A DNA stretch of 64,000 bases from Cohnella cholangitidis (GCF_014107495.1 NZ_CP041969.1:5629501-5693500), one strand, 5' to 3'. Positions 29,801-40,217 are shown, numbered from the stretch's first letter. Program-made: numbers and translations. Notes: a model not told the origin generated them from the letters alone.

Positions 29801-32800
29801 CACGAGACGTTGCGAACGAGCTTCGAGTTGGTTGACGGGGAACCCATGCAGCGAGTGCACAAAACGGTGGAATTCGTTGCGGAATACAGCCAGCTAGGCA
29901 ATGAAGATTTAGAGGCGAGAGTTCGGAGATTCGTGCGCGCGTTCGATCTAGGGCAGGCGCCTCTCTTCCGAATCGAGTTGATCGAGCTCGAAGCCGAGCG
30001 CCACGTTCTATTGTTCGATATGCATCACATCGTCACGGACGGAACTTCGATGGGAATTCTCGTTCGGGAATTTTCCAGCTTGTATGCGGGAGAAGATCTG
30101 CCGCCCTTACGAATCCAATACAAGGATTATTCGGATTGGCAACGTCAGCAAATGCACAGCGAGCGTTATCGGCAGCAAGAGAACCATTGGCTTGAGACCT
30201 TTGCCGGCGAATTGCCCGTATTGGACTTATTCACCGATTTCCCAAGACCTGCCGTGCGCAGCTTCGAAGGATCGCATGTCGAATTTGTCGTGCCGAAAGA
30301 GCTAACGGAACGGTTGAGGCGATTGGCGGCGAACAGCGGCAGCACGTTATATATGGTTCTAATGGCTGCTTATACGACGTTGCTGCATCATTACTCGGGG
30401 CAAGAGGATATCGTCGTGGGAACTCCGATCGCGGGAAGGTTATCCGCGGACTTGGAGCCGCTGATCGGCATGTTTATCAACACGCTGGCGATACGAAATT
30501 ATCCGACGAAGGATAAAGCGTTCCTCGAGTATTTGGCGGACGTGAAGGAAAACGCCTTGCGAGCTTACGAAAATCAAGACTATCCGTTCGAGGAATTGGT
30601 TTCGAAGCTGAACGTGACGCGGGATCTCAGCCGCAATCCTTTATTCGATGCGATGTTCGTGCTGCAGAATACCGAGAACGGGAAGCTCGAAGTCGAATCG
30701 CTAAGCTTCCTGCCCAACGTTCAGGAGCATGCCATCGCTAAATTCGATCTTACGCTCACGGTCGTAGAACTAGGAGATGAATTGAGCTGCAGCTTGGAGT
30801 ACAGCAACGCTCTATTCAACGAAGCTACGATCCGCCGAATGTCCGGTCACTTCGTTCAGCTCTCTAGATCCATCGTGGACCAGCCTGACGAAAAGATCGG
30901 ATCGCTTACCCTTATGACGCCGTCGGAAACCGAGCAGATCGTGCGGTCGTTCAACGATACGAAAGCGGACTATCCGCGCGAGAAGACGATCCAGCAGTTA
31001 TTCGAAGAGCAGGTCGCCAAGACGCCGAACCATGTGGCGGTCGTGTTCGCCGATCGGCAGCTTACCTATCGGGAATTAAACGAACGAGCGAATCAATTGG
31101 CCAGAGGGCTGCGCGAACAGGGAGTACGTTCGGAGAGCGTCGTGGGGATCTTGGTCGAACGTTCGCTGGAGATGATGATAGGAATATTAGGGATTTTAAA
31201 GGCAGGAGGCGCCTATTTACCGATAGATCCCGATTATCCGCAAGAACGGATTCAATACATGCTAGAAGATAGCCGCGCGAAGCATCTGCTCTCTCAGAAG
31301 TCGATCTCTGTCCCTGCAGCGTACGACGGAATCCGGTTGGACATCGACGACAACCTCTATGAACTCCATGACGATTCGAATCTGGAGCTGGAGCAAGCTT
31401 CGAAACGGCTCGCTTATATCATTTACACATCGGGATCTACGGGGAAACCGAAGGGCGTCATGCTCGAGCATAGAAGCGTGATCAATTTTATCCAAGGGAT
31501 GAAGGATCGAATCGATTTTTCCGCCGATAAGACGATTCTATCGTTGACCACGATCTCGTTCGATATTTTCGTGCTCGAAACGATCGTTCCCCTTACGCAA
31601 GGAAGCAAAGTCGTTATCGGAAGCGCCGACGATCAACAAGATCCGAAGCTCATCAGCGACCTGGTGAATAATCACCGGGTAAACATCGTGCAGATGACGC
31701 CTTCGAGAATGCAATTGTGGATGAGCGATCCGACGCATGCGTCGGGCATCCGTCAATTGACGGAAATTCTAATCGGAGGAGAAGCGTTTCCGGCCAAGCT
31801 GCGGAACGAATTGCGCCAAGCCGCCTCGGCCCGGATATATAATCTGTATGGTCCGACGGAAACGACGGTATGGTCGGCGATGTCCGAGATCGGTGCCGAC
31901 GACGGTATTTCGATCGGATCGCCGATCGCGAACACCCAAATCTATATCGTGAACGACGGCGACCGTTTGCAGCCAATCGGGGCGATCGGAGAGCTGTGCA
32001 TTGCCGGAGACGGGCTAGCCAGGGGGTATTGGAACAGGGAAGACCTTACCGCGGAGAAGTTCGTGGACAATCCGTTCCGTCCGGGAACGAAGATGTACCG
32101 TACGGGCGATTTGGCTCGCTGGCTGCCGGGAGGAAACTTGGAATACGCAGGCCGGGCCGATCATCAGGTCAAAATTCGCGGTTATCGTATCGAGCTTGGC
32201 GAGGTAGAGGATCAACTGCGGAAGCTGGCGTCCGTCCAAGAGGCGGTCGTTGTCGCGAGGAATGACGATAACGGGCACAAGAGCCTGTGCGCCTATTATG
32301 TAGCGGACGCCGAATGGAGCGTTGGCGAGCTAAGAGGAGCGCTTGCCGCTCGACTGCCGGGGTACATGGTTCCTTCCCATTTTGTTCGATTGGACCGACT
32401 GCCGCTAACGCCGAACGGGAAAATAGACCGCAAAAGATTGCCTGCTCCGGAGTCGAACAGAGCTTTGATCTCGGCGTACGAAGCTCCGTCTAATTCAACC
32501 GAGGAACAGCTGGCCGAGATCTGGCAGGAAGTGCTTCGGGTTCCCGTCGTCGGCGCGCATGACAATTTCTTTGAATTGGGCGGAAATTCCTTGAATTCCA
32601 TCCAAGTCATCGCAAGGACGAATACGCTTCAGTTGAACCTATCGGTTAAAGATATTTGGGACTATCAAACGATACGGCGAATTACGGAGAATAAGAGACT
32701 GAATCATTCGGCAACGGCGGTTAAGGCAAATAGAAGGTTTAATCGATCTTTCGAAGTCACTTACGATTACCCTTACTATTATCCGTGTCTCATCGCGGTT

Positions 32801-33874
32801 ATGTATGAAAAAATGAAACATCAATTCGGTTACTCGCTTGCAAGGGGTTTCCTCCCGGTTTTCGACGGTCTGGCTTTGCCGACAATAGAATTCGGGAGAT
32901 CGGAACAGGGCGTTAATCGCAAGAAGTACTGCAAACTTCCTTCCGTTCCGTTTATAGGGCTTATCAAGATGATGGAGAAGACGGGCATTTCCTTTGATTT
33001 TATAGCTTACCCTTCGTTGGAGGAAGGTATTGCGGCGATCGACCGGAGCTTAAGCAACAATGAAATCGTGGCGATCGGCGGCGTAACTTATTACTTGAAT
33101 TATTCGCCGGATTACAAGCTGCCCGAGGAGGAATGCCGAGAAAGATTGAAAAAACCGGCTGCTAACGTTCCTTTCGATCATTCGTTGCTGGTCATCGACC
33201 GAACGGAGTCGGGGTACATCGTCTACGATACAAGTTACCAATTTTTCGGGGAAATCCCCAGCGAAGATTTGCATCAATCCTTTTCCGGTTATCGCGATCT
33301 GTCTTTCATGGATACGATTCCGCGATTGACGGATTACTCTTACCGGGTGTTCCAGACTAACAAACGGGCGCCGGGGCCGGATGAGCTTGAAGATCGGCAA
33401 TGGGAACTGACTATGTTTATCGAGTTGATCAAAAATTGGTTAACTTTGCAAGAAAGGGATTACGAAGCGGAAGGAACTGTCTATTCTCAATTTGCAGGAA
33501 TGGGCGCCATTAACGAAATGATGAACATTTTGAGAGACGAACGATTTTTGACGGACGTTCAGGCAGATCGAACGTTCCTGTCCGCGGTTCTAATCGACTG
33601 GAAATACAACTTTGTTTTCTTAAGGGACGTATTGGATGATTTGTCTAAGTCATTCGCCGAATTTAAGGGATCGTCAAGACGAATCGACGAGATCATCTCG
33701 TCCTTTGGAGAAGCCTATAACGACAGCTTAACCCTTAACGCGGATAATGGAATACCCTTCGCAAGACGTCTAGAAAGCACGTTGGAAGGGATTCATTCCC
33801 AACTTAGCTTGCACTTGCCTCAATGGAGTGAGTTAGCCTCCAAATATAGAAATGAACATTCTCCGCGCAATTAA
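23846..33874 (+). CDS. NRPS D: half C-A(Thr)-PCP-C-A(Cys-like)-PCP-C-A(Gly)-PCP-BtrH-like release domain
   Basis: 3342 residues; the GTG start follows GGGGAGGA. Residues 1-240 are only the C-terminal lobe of a condensation domain, without HHxxxDG. A1 (near 405) has pocket DFWNIGMVHK, the threonine code, then PCP (GGDSIK, Ser799). The next C domain is of a distinct type ([11 protein letters not shown], His1010), like those linked to dehydration of Ser/Thr. A2 (near 1482) reads DLYDFSLVWK and has the LSGDWIP block of cysteine-type A domains, but Asp replaces Asn at one pocket position. PCP (Ser1880), C (HHIVTDG, His2060), A3 (near 2527, DILQLGLVWK, glycine) and PCP (Ser2915) follow. No thioesterase follows. 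Instead about 380 residues resemble BtrH_N plus DUF4872: Cys2981 (YYPCLIAV), His3112 ([10 protein letters not shown]) and Asp3128 ([11 protein letters not shown]) could form a papain-like triad. Confidence 0.9.
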   Translation: MIDKQRQNGTEVHADYEIDKQYWLKQLQGNPAPSAFPFDFTIADRSSRRIDEISVPIPDALAAKLTSASNGSDLGLYMILLSGILYLLHKYTQHTDLVIGCPALRGDAPRLNHMLPVRVEIDGEITFKEWMSSIKRAVADALRHDRFPLQQLRRDAALSRVIVLLDPLQEQSHAKSADADMLLSFAKDIDSLRLTLQFDAGLYHDQTVHAIANQSIAYYSSVMDFPGCRLSEIELLAPQEKERLAGFNGAAATYPREKTIHRLFEEQAEKTPDAVAVAYEGSRLTYAELNRRANRLARTLRAQGVQADQLVGIMAERSPETIVSILAVVKAGGAYVPVDPDYPQERIAYMLADSGVKVLLMQRQQRERVSFTGTVVYVDDPSAYDADGANLEPISGPDHLAYVIYTSGSTGNPKGALIEHKNVVRLLFNSDNLFDFGAEDTWTLFHSFCFDFSVWEMYGALLNGGKLVIVPSLTARNPEQFLRLLQDEQVTILNQTPTYFYQVVQADQTYDVRNLRLRKVIFGGEALSPYALKDWKAKYPNTQLINMYGITETTVHVTYKEITELEIEQAKSNIGKAIPTLQAYILDDNGRLLPIGMQGELYVAGDGLARGYLNRPELTAEKFVTHPFSPGERMYRTGDLARWLPDGNLEYLGRIDHQVKIRGYRIELGEVEAQLLKAAAVQEAIVIAREDGAGQKELCAYFVSDRPRAAGELRETLGQTLPSYMIPAYYVQLEQMPLTSNGKIDRKALPAPQDIVQSGASYQAPRNTVEEKFAQAWQEVLGLAQVGIHDPFFAIGGDSIKVIRIISKINQQLRTSITVADFYTSPTIAELAVLAESRPAAGDEREKGLRMVADIKEKIAAETAERPLPEHTEDYYPLSNIQMSMVFYSKMMPQQPIYHDQFFFLLEMPGFDWDTFQRSITVLAQRHPILRTSFDLQSYSAPLQIVHRNRLPQVELTDLTERRESEQEQAIRAYMAQDLQDKFKFDGDLMWRLRAFRLTDRELCLVLSFHHAILDGWSVATFNKELIETYSALVAGKPYTFPALKATYKDYVAIQQSRQESEETRRFWKDCLQGYTRNKLPFNLAGKVIGEQAGNAIYRKQVDPRTWGSLVKFSQQHRYTMREICFSAYLYLMHVLTTEHDLVTGIVTHDRPQIEDGDAMLGCFLNTLPFRIDVDRKLTRLKFLEQVKIRMHDMFAHELFLVDIAQEVGDAKGDLSNPLFDALFNYTDFHVMDGLENNAFMRASERRIELSSSEMTNTLFDLEVSSAMDQTYIQIKYAQTHFHKTEIETAFDLYVRILQAFADHPGSALQEIPVLSDAERKRILYDFNATETAYAKEKTLHALLEEQAERTPNLVALKQDQAVMTYGELNGQANKVARMLIDRGVKTGDHVGLAAERGFDMIVGMYGILKAGAAYVPIDPEYPDDRKDYICRNAETMALLADRDYGLAIENTVPLDAGTYAQYPDNDLALPKDSGDLAYIIYTSGSTGTPKGVMIEHHSAVNLVQWVNKRFEVGERDTLLFVTSMCFDLSVYDVFGTLACGGKVVIARKEQVQNHVELIRLMKEENVTFWDSVPSTMNHLVNMIEQEEPSFLQRSLRLVFLSGDWIPVPLPNAIRSFFPNAEVIALGGATEATVWSNYYPVQAVEKTQTSIPYGNPMDNNTFYILDDQMSPVPYGVAGELYIGGVGVARGYMNDSEKTANSFVPNPFIDEPGSTMYKTGDLGRMLPSGAMEFLGRKDHQVKIRGFRVELGEIESHLFKHEQIREAVVLSKQDADGVAYLCAYVVFHETMTSQELREYLSAKLPGYMVPSAFVTLERLPLTSNGKIDRKALPEPERHTRSDSAESKPRTGLESQLARIWQDVLGLDEINRDDNFFEIGGHSLRATSLVTKLHKEMNISFPLREVFEFPTIEQMAQAIEGLQQNAYFTIPVVEERETYPVSSAQKRLYILSQIEDGVTSYNVPAVLTVEGAIDRTRLEATIRRLINRHETLRTSFELVDGEPMQRVHKTVEFVAEYSQLGNEDLEARVRRFVRAFDLGQAPLFRIELIELEAERHVLLFDMHHIVTDGTSMGILVREFSSLYAGEDLPPLRIQYKDYSDWQRQQMHSERYRQQENHWLETFAGELPVLDLFTDFPRPAVRSFEGSHVEFVVPKELTERLRRLAANSGSTLYMVLMAAYTTLLHHYSGQEDIVVGTPIAGRLSADLEPLIGMFINTLAIRNYPTKDKAFLEYLADVKENALRAYENQDYPFEELVSKLNVTRDLSRNPLFDAMFVLQNTENGKLEVESLSFLPNVQEHAIAKFDLTLTVVELGDELSCSLEYSNALFNEATIRRMSGHFVQLSRSIVDQPDEKIGSLTLMTPSETEQIVRSFNDTKADYPREKTIQQLFEEQVAKTPNHVAVVFADRQLTYRELNERANQLARGLREQGVRSESVVGILVERSLEMMIGILGILKAGGAYLPIDPDYPQERIQYMLEDSRAKHLLSQKSISVPAAYDGIRLDIDDNLYELHDDSNLELEQASKRLAYIIYTSGSTGKPKGVMLEHRSVINFIQGMKDRIDFSADKTILSLTTISFDIFVLETIVPLTQGSKVVIGSADDQQDPKLISDLVNNHRVNIVQMTPSRMQLWMSDPTHASGIRQLTEILIGGEAFPAKLRNELRQAASARIYNLYGPTETTVWSAMSEIGADDGISIGSPIANTQIYIVNDGDRLQPIGAIGELCIAGDGLARGYWNREDLTAEKFVDNPFRPGTKMYRTGDLARWLPGGNLEYAGRADHQVKIRGYRIELGEVEDQLRKLASVQEAVVVARNDDNGHKSLCAYYVADAEWSVGELRGALAARLPGYMVPSHFVRLDRLPLTPNGKIDRKRLPAPESNRALISAYEAPSNSTEEQLAEIWQEVLRVPVVGAHDNFFELGGNSLNSIQVIARTNTLQLNLSVKDIWDYQTIRRITENKRLNHSATAVKANRRFNRSFEVTYDYPYYYPCLIAVMYEKMKHQFGYSLARGFLPVFDGLALPTIEFGRSEQGVNRKKYCKLPSVPFIGLIKMMEKTGISFDFIAYPSLEEGIAAIDRSLSNNEIVAIGGVTYYLNYSPDYKLPEEECRERLKKPAANVPFDHSLLVIDRTESGYIVYDTSYQFFGEIPSEDLHQSFSGYRDLSFMDTIPRLTDYSYRVFQTNKRAPGPDELEDRQWELTMFIELIKNWLTLQERDYEAEGTVYSQFAGMGAINEMMNILRDERFLTDVQADRTFLSAVLIDWKYNFVFLRDVLDDLSKSFAEFKGSSRRIDEIISSFGEAYNDSLTLNADNGIPFARRLESTLEGIHSQLSLHLPQWSELASKYRNEHSPRN

Positions 33875-33888
33875 GGAGGAGGACAAAG

Positions 33889-34653
33889 GTGAGCGGTAAA
33901 ATCAAACTGTTTTGTTTCGCCCATGCCGGAGGTTCGGCCGTCGGCTTCAGCAGGTGGCGCAAGCTGCTCGATCCCCGCATAGAGCTCATTCCGATCGAGC
34001 TTAGGGGACGGGGGGCTAAGGCCGGATTGCCTTTCTACGAAAGCATCGAAGAAGCCGTAAAGGATTTGTATCCGCAGTTGGAGCGGGAGGCGGGTTCGAG
34101 TCCGTATGCGTTGCTCGGCCACAGCATGGGGACGTTGCTCGTCTATGAGATGTGCCGCCGCATCCGAGCGATGGGGTTCCGGGATCCGGCCGCAGCGTTT
34201 TTCTCCGGTCGGATTGCCCCCCACTTGAAGGAAGACGAGAAAATTTTACATCTCTTGCCGGACGACGAATTTACGGAGGAAATCAAGAAGCTGGGTTTGA
34301 CGCCGGCCGAGCTGTTCGAACACCAGGAGCTCGTGAATCTCTTCTTGCCGATCTTGAAGGCGGATTACCGGATGATCGAAACGTACGAATGCGATGTACG
34401 AACGGATCCGATTAACTCCGAATTCGTCATCATGACGGGCAAGGAAGACCAGTGGACGCAAAATCGAATCGAAGAGTGGGCCCCCCTAACGTCCAGGGGG
34501 TGCCATTTTCAAGAGTTTGCGGGAGGCCATTTTTTCTTGTACGAACGAACGGCGGAAGTTCGTAGACGCGCTGAACCGCCGTTTGTTATCCCATACAGGG
34601 ACGGTGTCCCGATAAAACGGAATTCCGTCGGATACCGAGGAGGGCTCATGTGA
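33889..34653 (+). CDS. Type II thioesterase (alpha/beta hydrolase)
   Basis: A separate editing thioesterase of 254 residues. It has the FCFAHAGGSA start, the nucleophile elbow GHSMGT, a late Asp in VIMTGKEDQWT and the catalytic His of FAGGHFFL, all in the usual order. Such enzymes remove wrong or stalled acyl groups from carrier domains. Because NRPS D ends without a thioesterase of its own, this protein may also assist release. The GTG start has GGAGGAGG nearby; its stop overlaps the GTG of the ABC gene (34650). The C-terminal tail past the catalytic His is about 30 residues longer than usual. Confidence 0.92.
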   Translation: MSGKIKLFCFAHAGGSAVGFSRWRKLLDPRIELIPIELRGRGAKAGLPFYESIEEAVKDLYPQLEREAGSSPYALLGHSMGTLLVYEMCRRIRAMGFRDPAAAFFSGRIAPHLKEDEKILHLLPDDEFTEEIKKLGLTPAELFEHQELVNLFLPILKADYRMIETYECDVRTDPINSEFVIMTGKEDQWTQNRIEEWAPLTSRGCHFQEFAGGHFFLYERTAEVRRRAEPPFVIPYRDGVPIKRNSVGYRGGLM

Positions 34654-35600
34654 ACAGCGTTTACGAGATTCGCAATTTGCGGAAGGTGTATAAGAAAGGC
34701 AAAAAGCTTGCCAACGACGATATAACTTTCGACGTGAAGGAAGGAGAAATCTTGTCGGTGCTCGGCCCGAACGGCGCCGGCAAGTCTACTCTCGTGAAAC
34801 AGATGGTGGCGCATGCCAGACCGACATCCGGTTCTATTCTTCTTTTTCGGCGAGACTTGATTCAACATTCCCGCGACGTATCCCGACAGGTCGGGTACTA
34901 CGCGCAGGAATCGTGGGCATTGGCGAACTTAACGGTGAGGGAAGCCATATTCTTCACGGCCCGGTTAAGAGGAATCGGGAAGCAGGAGGCGGAGCGGCTT
35001 ACCGGATGGTGGATGGAAAAACTCAGCCTGGGGGCCATTTCCGACAAAATGATGAAGCGGATATCCGGAGGGCAAAGGCGGCTTGCGGGACTAGCTGCCG
35101 TTATGATCGGGGATCCGCCGGTGCTTATTCTTGATGAGCCGACCAATGAGCTAGATCCCGTTAAACGCAAAATCGTATGGGATTTAGTGCGCGAGAAAAA
35201 CCGGGAATGCGGAACGACCGTACTTCTCGTGACCCACAACGTGTTGGAAGCGGAGCAAGTCGTGGACCGGGTTGCCATTATTAATCAGGGCAAATTGCAA
35301 GTCATTGATTCGATTACGAACTTGAAAAGCCGAGTGGACCCTCGCTTGAAAGTAGAAATCATCGTGCAAAGCGGTAAACGCGATGCGGCCGAGAAGCTTT
35401 TGAATCAATGGGGGACAGTCGAGATCATCAGCGAGAATCGCGTGCAAATGCTCGTCGGACGCGAAGAAGCGAACGGACTCGTCTCCCGAATCACGACGAA
35501 TCTCGACGAGTTGGCGTGTACGGAGTACAAGATCGTTCCGCCTAGCCTGGAGGACGTTTATATGAAATTGGGAGGAGATGTCCACGGTGAATCCGATTGA
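34650..35600 (+). CDS. ABC transporter ATP-binding protein
   Basis: A 316-residue ATPase of the drug/lipopeptide export class (ABC-2 partner). It has Walker A GPNGAGKST, signature ISGGQRR, Walker B VLILDEPTNELDP and the H-loop VTHN. A C-terminal extension of about 90 residues is typical of this class. It overlaps the thioesterase stop and the next permease start, so the three are read together. Its role is most likely export of, or protection from, the product of the synthetase operon. Confidence 0.92.
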   Translation: MNSVYEIRNLRKVYKKGKKLANDDITFDVKEGEILSVLGPNGAGKSTLVKQMVAHARPTSGSILLFRRDLIQHSRDVSRQVGYYAQESWALANLTVREAIFFTARLRGIGKQEAERLTGWWMEKLSLGAISDKMMKRISGGQRRLAGLAAVMIGDPPVLILDEPTNELDPVKRKIVWDLVREKNRECGTTVLLVTHNVLEAEQVVDRVAIINQGKLQVIDSITNLKSRVDPRLKVEIIVQSGKRDAAEKLLNQWGTVEIISENRVQMLVGREEANGLVSRITTNLDELACTEYKIVPPSLEDVYMKLGGDVHGESD

Positions 35601-36429
35601 GGAGGGCTTGGCGAAACAGAGCGCCGCTCCTGGCGCGGCGTTAACGTTGGCGCAAGCAACACCCGTATCGACGCTGAGAAGCGTCGCGGCATCGGCGACG
35701 GAATTGATGTATTTGCTGCGAATTCAGTATGCGGAAGTCCGCGAAACGTGGATGTGGGTAATCGGCTTGGCCTCGATATTTCCGTTCACTACGCTGCTGT
35801 TCATGAAGTTTTTTCTGGAATCGCCAAGCCCTGACGTCGTGATGAGGATCGTAAGCGGCAATATTGTATTTCCGATCATTATTATGGGGATCAACGGTCT
35901 TGGCAATCACATCGCTTGGAGCAAGCAGCAAGGGCAATTTACGTTTTACGCTTCGCTGCCGATCTCCAAAATCAATTTTCTCTTGGCGTTCATGATCCGC
36001 GGATTTTTGATGTCTTTGCCTTCCGTCATCATCATGTCGATCGTCGGGCACTTCGTGTTTCACATTCAGATTCAACTGACCTTCGGCTTGATTCCAATGG
36101 TGTTGCTATCCGTAGCGGCACCGGCCGGATTCGGGATCCTTATCGGGTTCCTATCGAAAAATCAGGATTTGACGGGCATGATCACGAACTTGCTGATGGT
36201 CTTTTTGAATTTTCTGACGCCGGTCATGATCGATATTAAGCAATTGCCTGCCGCGTTGCAGACGGTTTCTTATTTGTTCCCGACCACTTACGCGGCAGAC
36301 GGCTTAAGACAACTGCTCCAAGGGACGTGGACGACATCGGTGACGATAGATATGCTGGCCCTTATCTTGTTCACTTTCCTTACATTCTGGATCGTTGTTC
36401 GGAAAATGGATTGGAGACTCGAGAAGTGA
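35578..36429 (+). CDS. ABC-2 type permease
   Basis: A 283-residue membrane protein with about six hydrophobic segments (WVIGLASIFPFTTLLF, IIMGINGLG, FMIRGFLMSLPSVIIMSI and so on) and a long cytoplasmic start rich in Ala, matching ABC-2 permeases. It pairs with the ATPase just upstream; the coding regions overlap by 23 bases. The ATG at 35578 touches the GGAGGAG site, so the GTG at 35587, nine bases from the site, may be the true start (280 residues). This is the last gene of the operon; no hairpin terminator is seen directly after it. Confidence 0.87.
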   Translation: MSTVNPIEEGLAKQSAAPGAALTLAQATPVSTLRSVAASATELMYLLRIQYAEVRETWMWVIGLASIFPFTTLLFMKFFLESPSPDVVMRIVSGNIVFPIIIMGINGLGNHIAWSKQQGQFTFYASLPISKINFLLAFMIRGFLMSLPSVIIMSIVGHFVFHIQIQLTFGLIPMVLLSVAAPAGFGILIGFLSKNQDLTGMITNLLMVFLNFLTPVMIDIKQLPAALQTVSYLFPTTYAADGLRQLLQGTWTTSVTIDMLALILFTFLTFWIVVRKMDWRLEK

Positions 36430-36455
36430 GCTAGGGCTGATACGAAAATCCAATC

Positions 36456-36485
36456 TTGACTTTTACAAGCTTCATTCTGTAAGAT
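36456..36485 (+). promoter_or_regulatory. Sigma-A-type promoter for the thrS leader
   Basis: TTGACT (36456-36461) and TAAGAT (36480-36485) are 18 bases apart, about 50 bases before the T-box element. Five of six -35 bases and four of six -10 bases match the consensus. Confidence 0.6.
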
Positions 36486-36539
36486 TACACACAAGAAATT
36501 CATAATCGGCATTGACCAAAGACACGATTCCCTTTACGG

Positions 36540-36774
36540 GCCGTACAGAGAGAGAAGATCAGGCTGAAAGCTTCTCCGGTAACCGGTTGCGGAATTACCC
36601 CTTTGCAGCCGTGGCGTTGAACCCGTCGAGCCATCGTTCGCGGCAGTAAGCGACACCGTTTTATCCCCGATACCGGATACCAATAAGGTCCTTGCATGTT
36701 ATGGTGCAGGTCGAATTAGGGTGGAACCACGAGCAGAACGCACTCGTCCCTTTCTGGGAGAGATGCGTTTTTTT
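36540..36774 (+). promoter_or_regulatory. T-box riboswitch (threonine) with terminator
   Basis: The leader has the order of a T-box element: AGAGAG near 36547, the GCTGAAAGC segment (36563-36571), a probable specifier ACC (Thr) at 36597-36599, a GAAC...GAG stem near 36620 and the highly conserved AGGGTGGAACCACG at 36718-36731. A terminator follows: AACGCA (36737-36742) pairs with TGCGTT (36764-36769), with CTC/GAG and TCCC/GGGA inside, then a T run to 36774. Uncharged tRNA-Thr would favour the antiterminator and switch on the threonyl-tRNA synthetase gene that follows. The specifier choice is my reading, not a folded model. Confidence 0.92.
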
Positions 36775-36811
36775 GCGTTCATACAATCAAGCGGAAACGG
36801 AGGAAAAGAAC

Positions 36812-38724
36812 ATGGAGATCAACGTAACGTTGCCGGATGGATCAATAAGGAGGTATCCCCGGAGCACGACAATCGAAAGCGTAGCGGAATCGATTAGCTT
36901 AGGGTTGAAGAAAAACGCGATAGCGGGAAAGATCGACGGCAAGCTTGTCGATCTGCGACGATCGATCGAGCGCGACTGCTCCGTCGAAATCGTGACGCTG
37001 GACGGCAAAGACGGTCTGGATATCTACAGGCATAGTACGGCGCATGTCATGGCGCAGGCCATTAAGCGCATTTACGGAGACCAAGCCGTTAAGCTCGGAA
37101 TCGGACCGGTCATCGAAGACGGATTTTATTACGACATCGATATCGCAAAGCCGTTGTCCAGCGACGATCTAGCCGCGATCGAACGTGAGATGGACCAAGT
37201 CGTCCAAGAAAACTTGCCTATCGTTCGCCGGGCCGTCAGCCGCGAGGAAGCGGTGCAAACGTTCAAGAAGCTGGAAGAACCGTTAAAGCTAGAGCTGATT
37301 GAAGGATTGTCGGAAGATGCCGAGATCACGATCTACGATCAGGGGGAGTTTTTCGATCTTTGCCGGGGACCGCACCTTCCTTCCACCGGACGCATTAAGG
37401 CGTTCAAGCTGTTAAGCGTGGCGGGCGCATACTGGCGGGGAGATTCCAACAACAAGATGCTTCAGCGGATTTACGGGACGTCTTTTCCGAAGAAAGCGGA
37501 GCTCGAACAACATTTGCACGTGCTGGAGGAAGCGAAGAAGCGCGACCATCGCAAGCTTGGCAAAGAGCTTGGCTTGTTCATGTTCTCCGAGGAAGCGCCC
37601 GGCATGCCTTTTTATCTTCCGAAGGGGATGGCCATTCGCACGGAGCTTGAAGATTTCGCCCGCGAAGTTCAGAGACAGCGGGATTACGATGAAGTGCGCA
37701 CTCCGCTCATGATGAATAATCGGATTTGGGAACAATCCGGACACTGGGACCACTACAAAGACAACATGTACTTCACTAACGTGGACGACACGAAATTCGC
37801 TCTTAAACCGATGAATTGTCCCGGCCACATGCTGATTTACAAGAACAGCTTGCGTCCTATCGGGAGCTGCCCATCCGTCTATCGGAATTCGGCCAGGTAC
37901 ATCGCCACGAATATTCCGGAGCCCTTAACGGAATGATGCGCGTTCGCACGTTTTGCCAGGACGATGCTCACCTCTTCGTTCTGCCCGAGCAAATAGAAGA
38001 TGAAATCGGGCGGGTCATCGAGCTGATCGGTTACATTTACGAGGTGTTCGGATTCGAATACAAGATCGAGTTATCCACTCGGCCCGACGATTATATGGGC
38101 TCGGATGAATTATGGGATCAAGCGGAAACGTCGCTGCGGAACGTACTGGACAAGCGCGGCATAGTTTACCGTATCAATGAAGGCGACGGCGCTTTCTATG
38201 GACCTAAAATCGATTTTCACATTTTGGACGCGCTTAAAAGGAGCTGGCAGTGCGGAACGATCCAATTGGATTTCCAGATGCCAGACAAATTCGAACTCGC
38301 TTACGTCGGCGAAGATAATCAAAAGCATCGTCCGGTCGTCATCCATCGCGCGGTTTACGGCTCGATCGACCGATTCATCGGAATTCTTACCGAACATTAC
38401 ACGGGGGCTTTCCCGCTGTGGCTAGCGCCGGTTCAAGCGAAGCTGCTTCCCGTGTCGGACAACTATATCGATTATGCATTGCAAGCGAAAAAAACGTTGG
38501 AAGAGTCCGGCATTCGCGTCGATGTCGATATCCGCAACGAGAAGCTGGGATACAAAATTCGCGAAGCCCAACTGGAAAAAGTGCCTTATATGCTCGTGCT
38601 GGGAGAAAACGAGAAAAATTCCGCTACGGTATCGGTTAGGAAGAGAGGACAAGGAGACCTCGGGACGCAAAGCCTATCCGCGTTGAAAGAGCAAATCCTC
38701 GAAGAAATTCGGATTAAAGCTTAA
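36812..38724 (+). pseudogene. thrS: Threonyl-tRNA synthetase, one-base frameshift
   Basis: The start at the ATG 36812 follows GGAGG and gives a TGS domain (MEINVTLPDG). The editing domain (HSTAHVMAQ, and CRGPH near 190) and the catalytic core come next, with the zinc Cys in MNCPGHM. The first frame runs off after NSLR at about 37855 and stops at 37936. The second frame resumes exactly with the motif 2 sequence SYRELPIRLSEFG and continues through RTFCQDDAHLF and motif 3 to 38724. One added T near 37853 restores a protein of 637 residues, the usual ThrRS length. So this is either a recent mutation or a sequence error. It is T-box regulated. Bacillales often hold two thrS copies, and this one follows a peptide cluster, so a resistance role is possible. 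Confidence 0.88.
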
Positions 38725-38768
38725 TTGGACCACCGAATCGACAAGGAATTGGCACTGTTCATTCTAGC

Positions 38769-38788
38769 GTAGATCGAATACGATCTAC
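38769..38788. other. Perfect 8-bp hairpin without T run
   Basis: GTAGATCG (38769-38776) and CGATCTAC (38781-38788) flank AATA. No T tract follows on the plus strand, so it is a weak terminator candidate at best. It lies between thrS and the acetyltransferase gene. Confidence 0.4.
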
Positions 38789-38803
38789 TGAAAAACGCAA
38801 GGG

Positions 38804-39217
38804 ATGTGCAGTGCATTGCGGACTATCGAGTATAAGATAAACGAGCCGCTCCAAGCCCGGGACGTATCGGAAGTATTCCGCGGCTCCGGAATCAAACGGC
38901 CTGCGGACGATCTCGTCCGCATTCAACGAATGATCGATAACGCCGACATCAACGTATCGGCTTGGGACGGAACTCGGCTCATAGGAGTAGCGAGAGCGAT
39001 TACCGATTACGCGTATTGCTGTTATTTGTCCGATCTGGCGGTGCGCGGCGAATATCAGAAAGCCGGAATCGGCAAAGAACTCGTGCGAATCGTTCGGGAA
39101 CAGATCGGGGAAGAGGTATCTTTGCTCCTTCTGTCCGCGCCGTCCGCCATGGACTATTATCCCCGTATCGGCTTCGAGAAGAAAGACAATGCTTTTATAG
39201 TTCCAAGAACCAGATAA
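38804..39217 (+). CDS. GNAT family N-acetyltransferase
   Basis: A 137-residue acetyltransferase. The segment YLSDLAVRGEYQKAGIGKELV holds the acetyl-CoA-binding Q/R-x-x-G-x-G/A loop of the GNAT fold, and the end PSAMDYYPRIGFEKKDNAF is typical of small GNAT proteins. The acceptor substrate is unknown. The ATG at 38804 is very close to its AAGGG site; a TTG at 38816, giving MRTIEYKIN, has better spacing and may be the true start. It stands between thrS and a YafY regulator on the same strand. Confidence 0.85.
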   Translation: MCSALRTIEYKINEPLQARDVSEVFRGSGIKRPADDLVRIQRMIDNADINVSAWDGTRLIGVARAITDYAYCCYLSDLAVRGEYQKAGIGKELVRIVREQIGEEVSLLLLSAPSAMDYYPRIGFEKKDNAFIVPRTR

Positions 39218-39243
39218 ATTTTCGTTCAGAACGGATGGTGAAC

Positions 39244-40212
39244 ATGAAGCTTGACCGTTTGCTCGGAATCGTCATTATGCTGATCAATCGTAGGATGATC
39301 CAAGCCAAAGAACTTGCCGATCATTTCGAGGTTTCCGTGCGCACCATCTATCGAGATATCGAGGTCATCAATCAAGCCGGCATCCCCGTCATCTCTTATC
39401 AGGGAGCCGGCGGGGGAATCGGCTTGTCGGAAGGCTACCGTCTAGATCGCAACGTTCTGACCAACAATGAACTCGTCGCGATCGTAACCGCTCTGCAGAG
39501 CGTCTCGACGACATACGATAACCCGAACCACAAGCAACTGCTCGAGAAGATGCAAAGCATCGTTCCTGCGGAGGAAACGGAGCAATTCCAATTTCGGACT
39601 CAGCAGTTCATCGTCGATCTGTCCCCGTGGGGCCGGAAAGGACATTTGGAAGATAAGCTCGCCAAGCTTAAGACGGCGGTGGAAGAGAGCCGCGAAGTGT
39701 CGTTTGCGTACTGCAGCGCGCAAGGGGAAGTAACCGAACGCCGGGTTGAACCCTACACGCTCGTGTTGAAGAAGCAAACGTGGTACTTATACGCTCTCTG
39801 CCTCGATCGCCGGCAATTTCGATTATTCAAGCTGTTCAGGATGAAAGGAATAACCGTAGAGGAGCGCGCGTTCATCCGGCAATCGATCCCGATCGAACAA
39901 ATGCCTTGGAAACAGGATTGGTCCGCGCCTGAAACGGCTACGAAAGTGGTACTGCGATTTCATCCAAGAGCCAGGCATCTGGCCGAGGAATGGTTCGACG
40001 TCGAATCGCTCGTTGCGGAAAAGGTGGAGATTCCGGGAAAAGATGCGGAGGAACGGTACGTCGTCTCGATGCATTTTCCGGAAGACCGCTGGTTGTACGG
40101 GTTTATCCTTAGCTTCGGACAAGACGTGGAAGTGTTGGAGCCGGAGCACATCCGAATTAAGATTAGAGAGATTGCCATGAACATCGGAAAAATTTATGAT
40201 TCGCTCCCTTGA
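39244..40212 (+). CDS. YafY-type HTH/WYL transcriptional regulator
   Basis: A 322-residue regulator. The N-terminal winged helix-turn-helix reads QAKELADHFEVSVRTIYRDI, then comes the GGGIGLSEGYRLD strand and a WYL domain with TWYLYALCLDRRQFRLFKL. The open frame extends to 38962, but the natural start is the ATG at 39244 (MKLDRLLGIV), the usual beginning in this family; an ATG at 39235 is also possible. It sits 68 bases before a zinc-ribbon/GyrI-like gene, with a palindrome between them, so it probably controls that gene and itself. Confidence 0.9.
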   Translation: MKLDRLLGIVIMLINRRMIQAKELADHFEVSVRTIYRDIEVINQAGIPVISYQGAGGGIGLSEGYRLDRNVLTNNELVAIVTALQSVSTTYDNPNHKQLLEKMQSIVPAEETEQFQFRTQQFIVDLSPWGRKGHLEDKLAKLKTAVEESREVSFAYCSAQGEVTERRVEPYTLVLKKQTWYLYALCLDRRQFRLFKLFRMKGITVEERAFIRQSIPIEQMPWKQDWSAPETATKVVLRFHPRARHLAEEWFDVESLVAEKVEIPGKDAEERYVVSMHFPEDRWLYGFILSFGQDVEVLEPEHIRIKIREIAMNIGKIYDSLP

Positions 40213-40217
40213 AAACC

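Noticed and set aside
1785-36429. Iturin- or zwittermicin-type cluster
   Set aside because: A free AT, a FAAL and a FkbH domain are shared with such clusters, but there is no aminotransferase domain, no Asn/Tyr codes and no hydroxymalonyl gene set, and the domain order differs.
36692-36811. Extended N-terminus of thrS
   Set aside because: That stretch is the T-box antiterminator/terminator, and the family start with GGAGG is at 36812.
37816-38724. The second part of thrS as a separate gene
   Set aside because: It has no good start of its own and continues the motif 2 sequence of the first part exactly; one missing base explains it.
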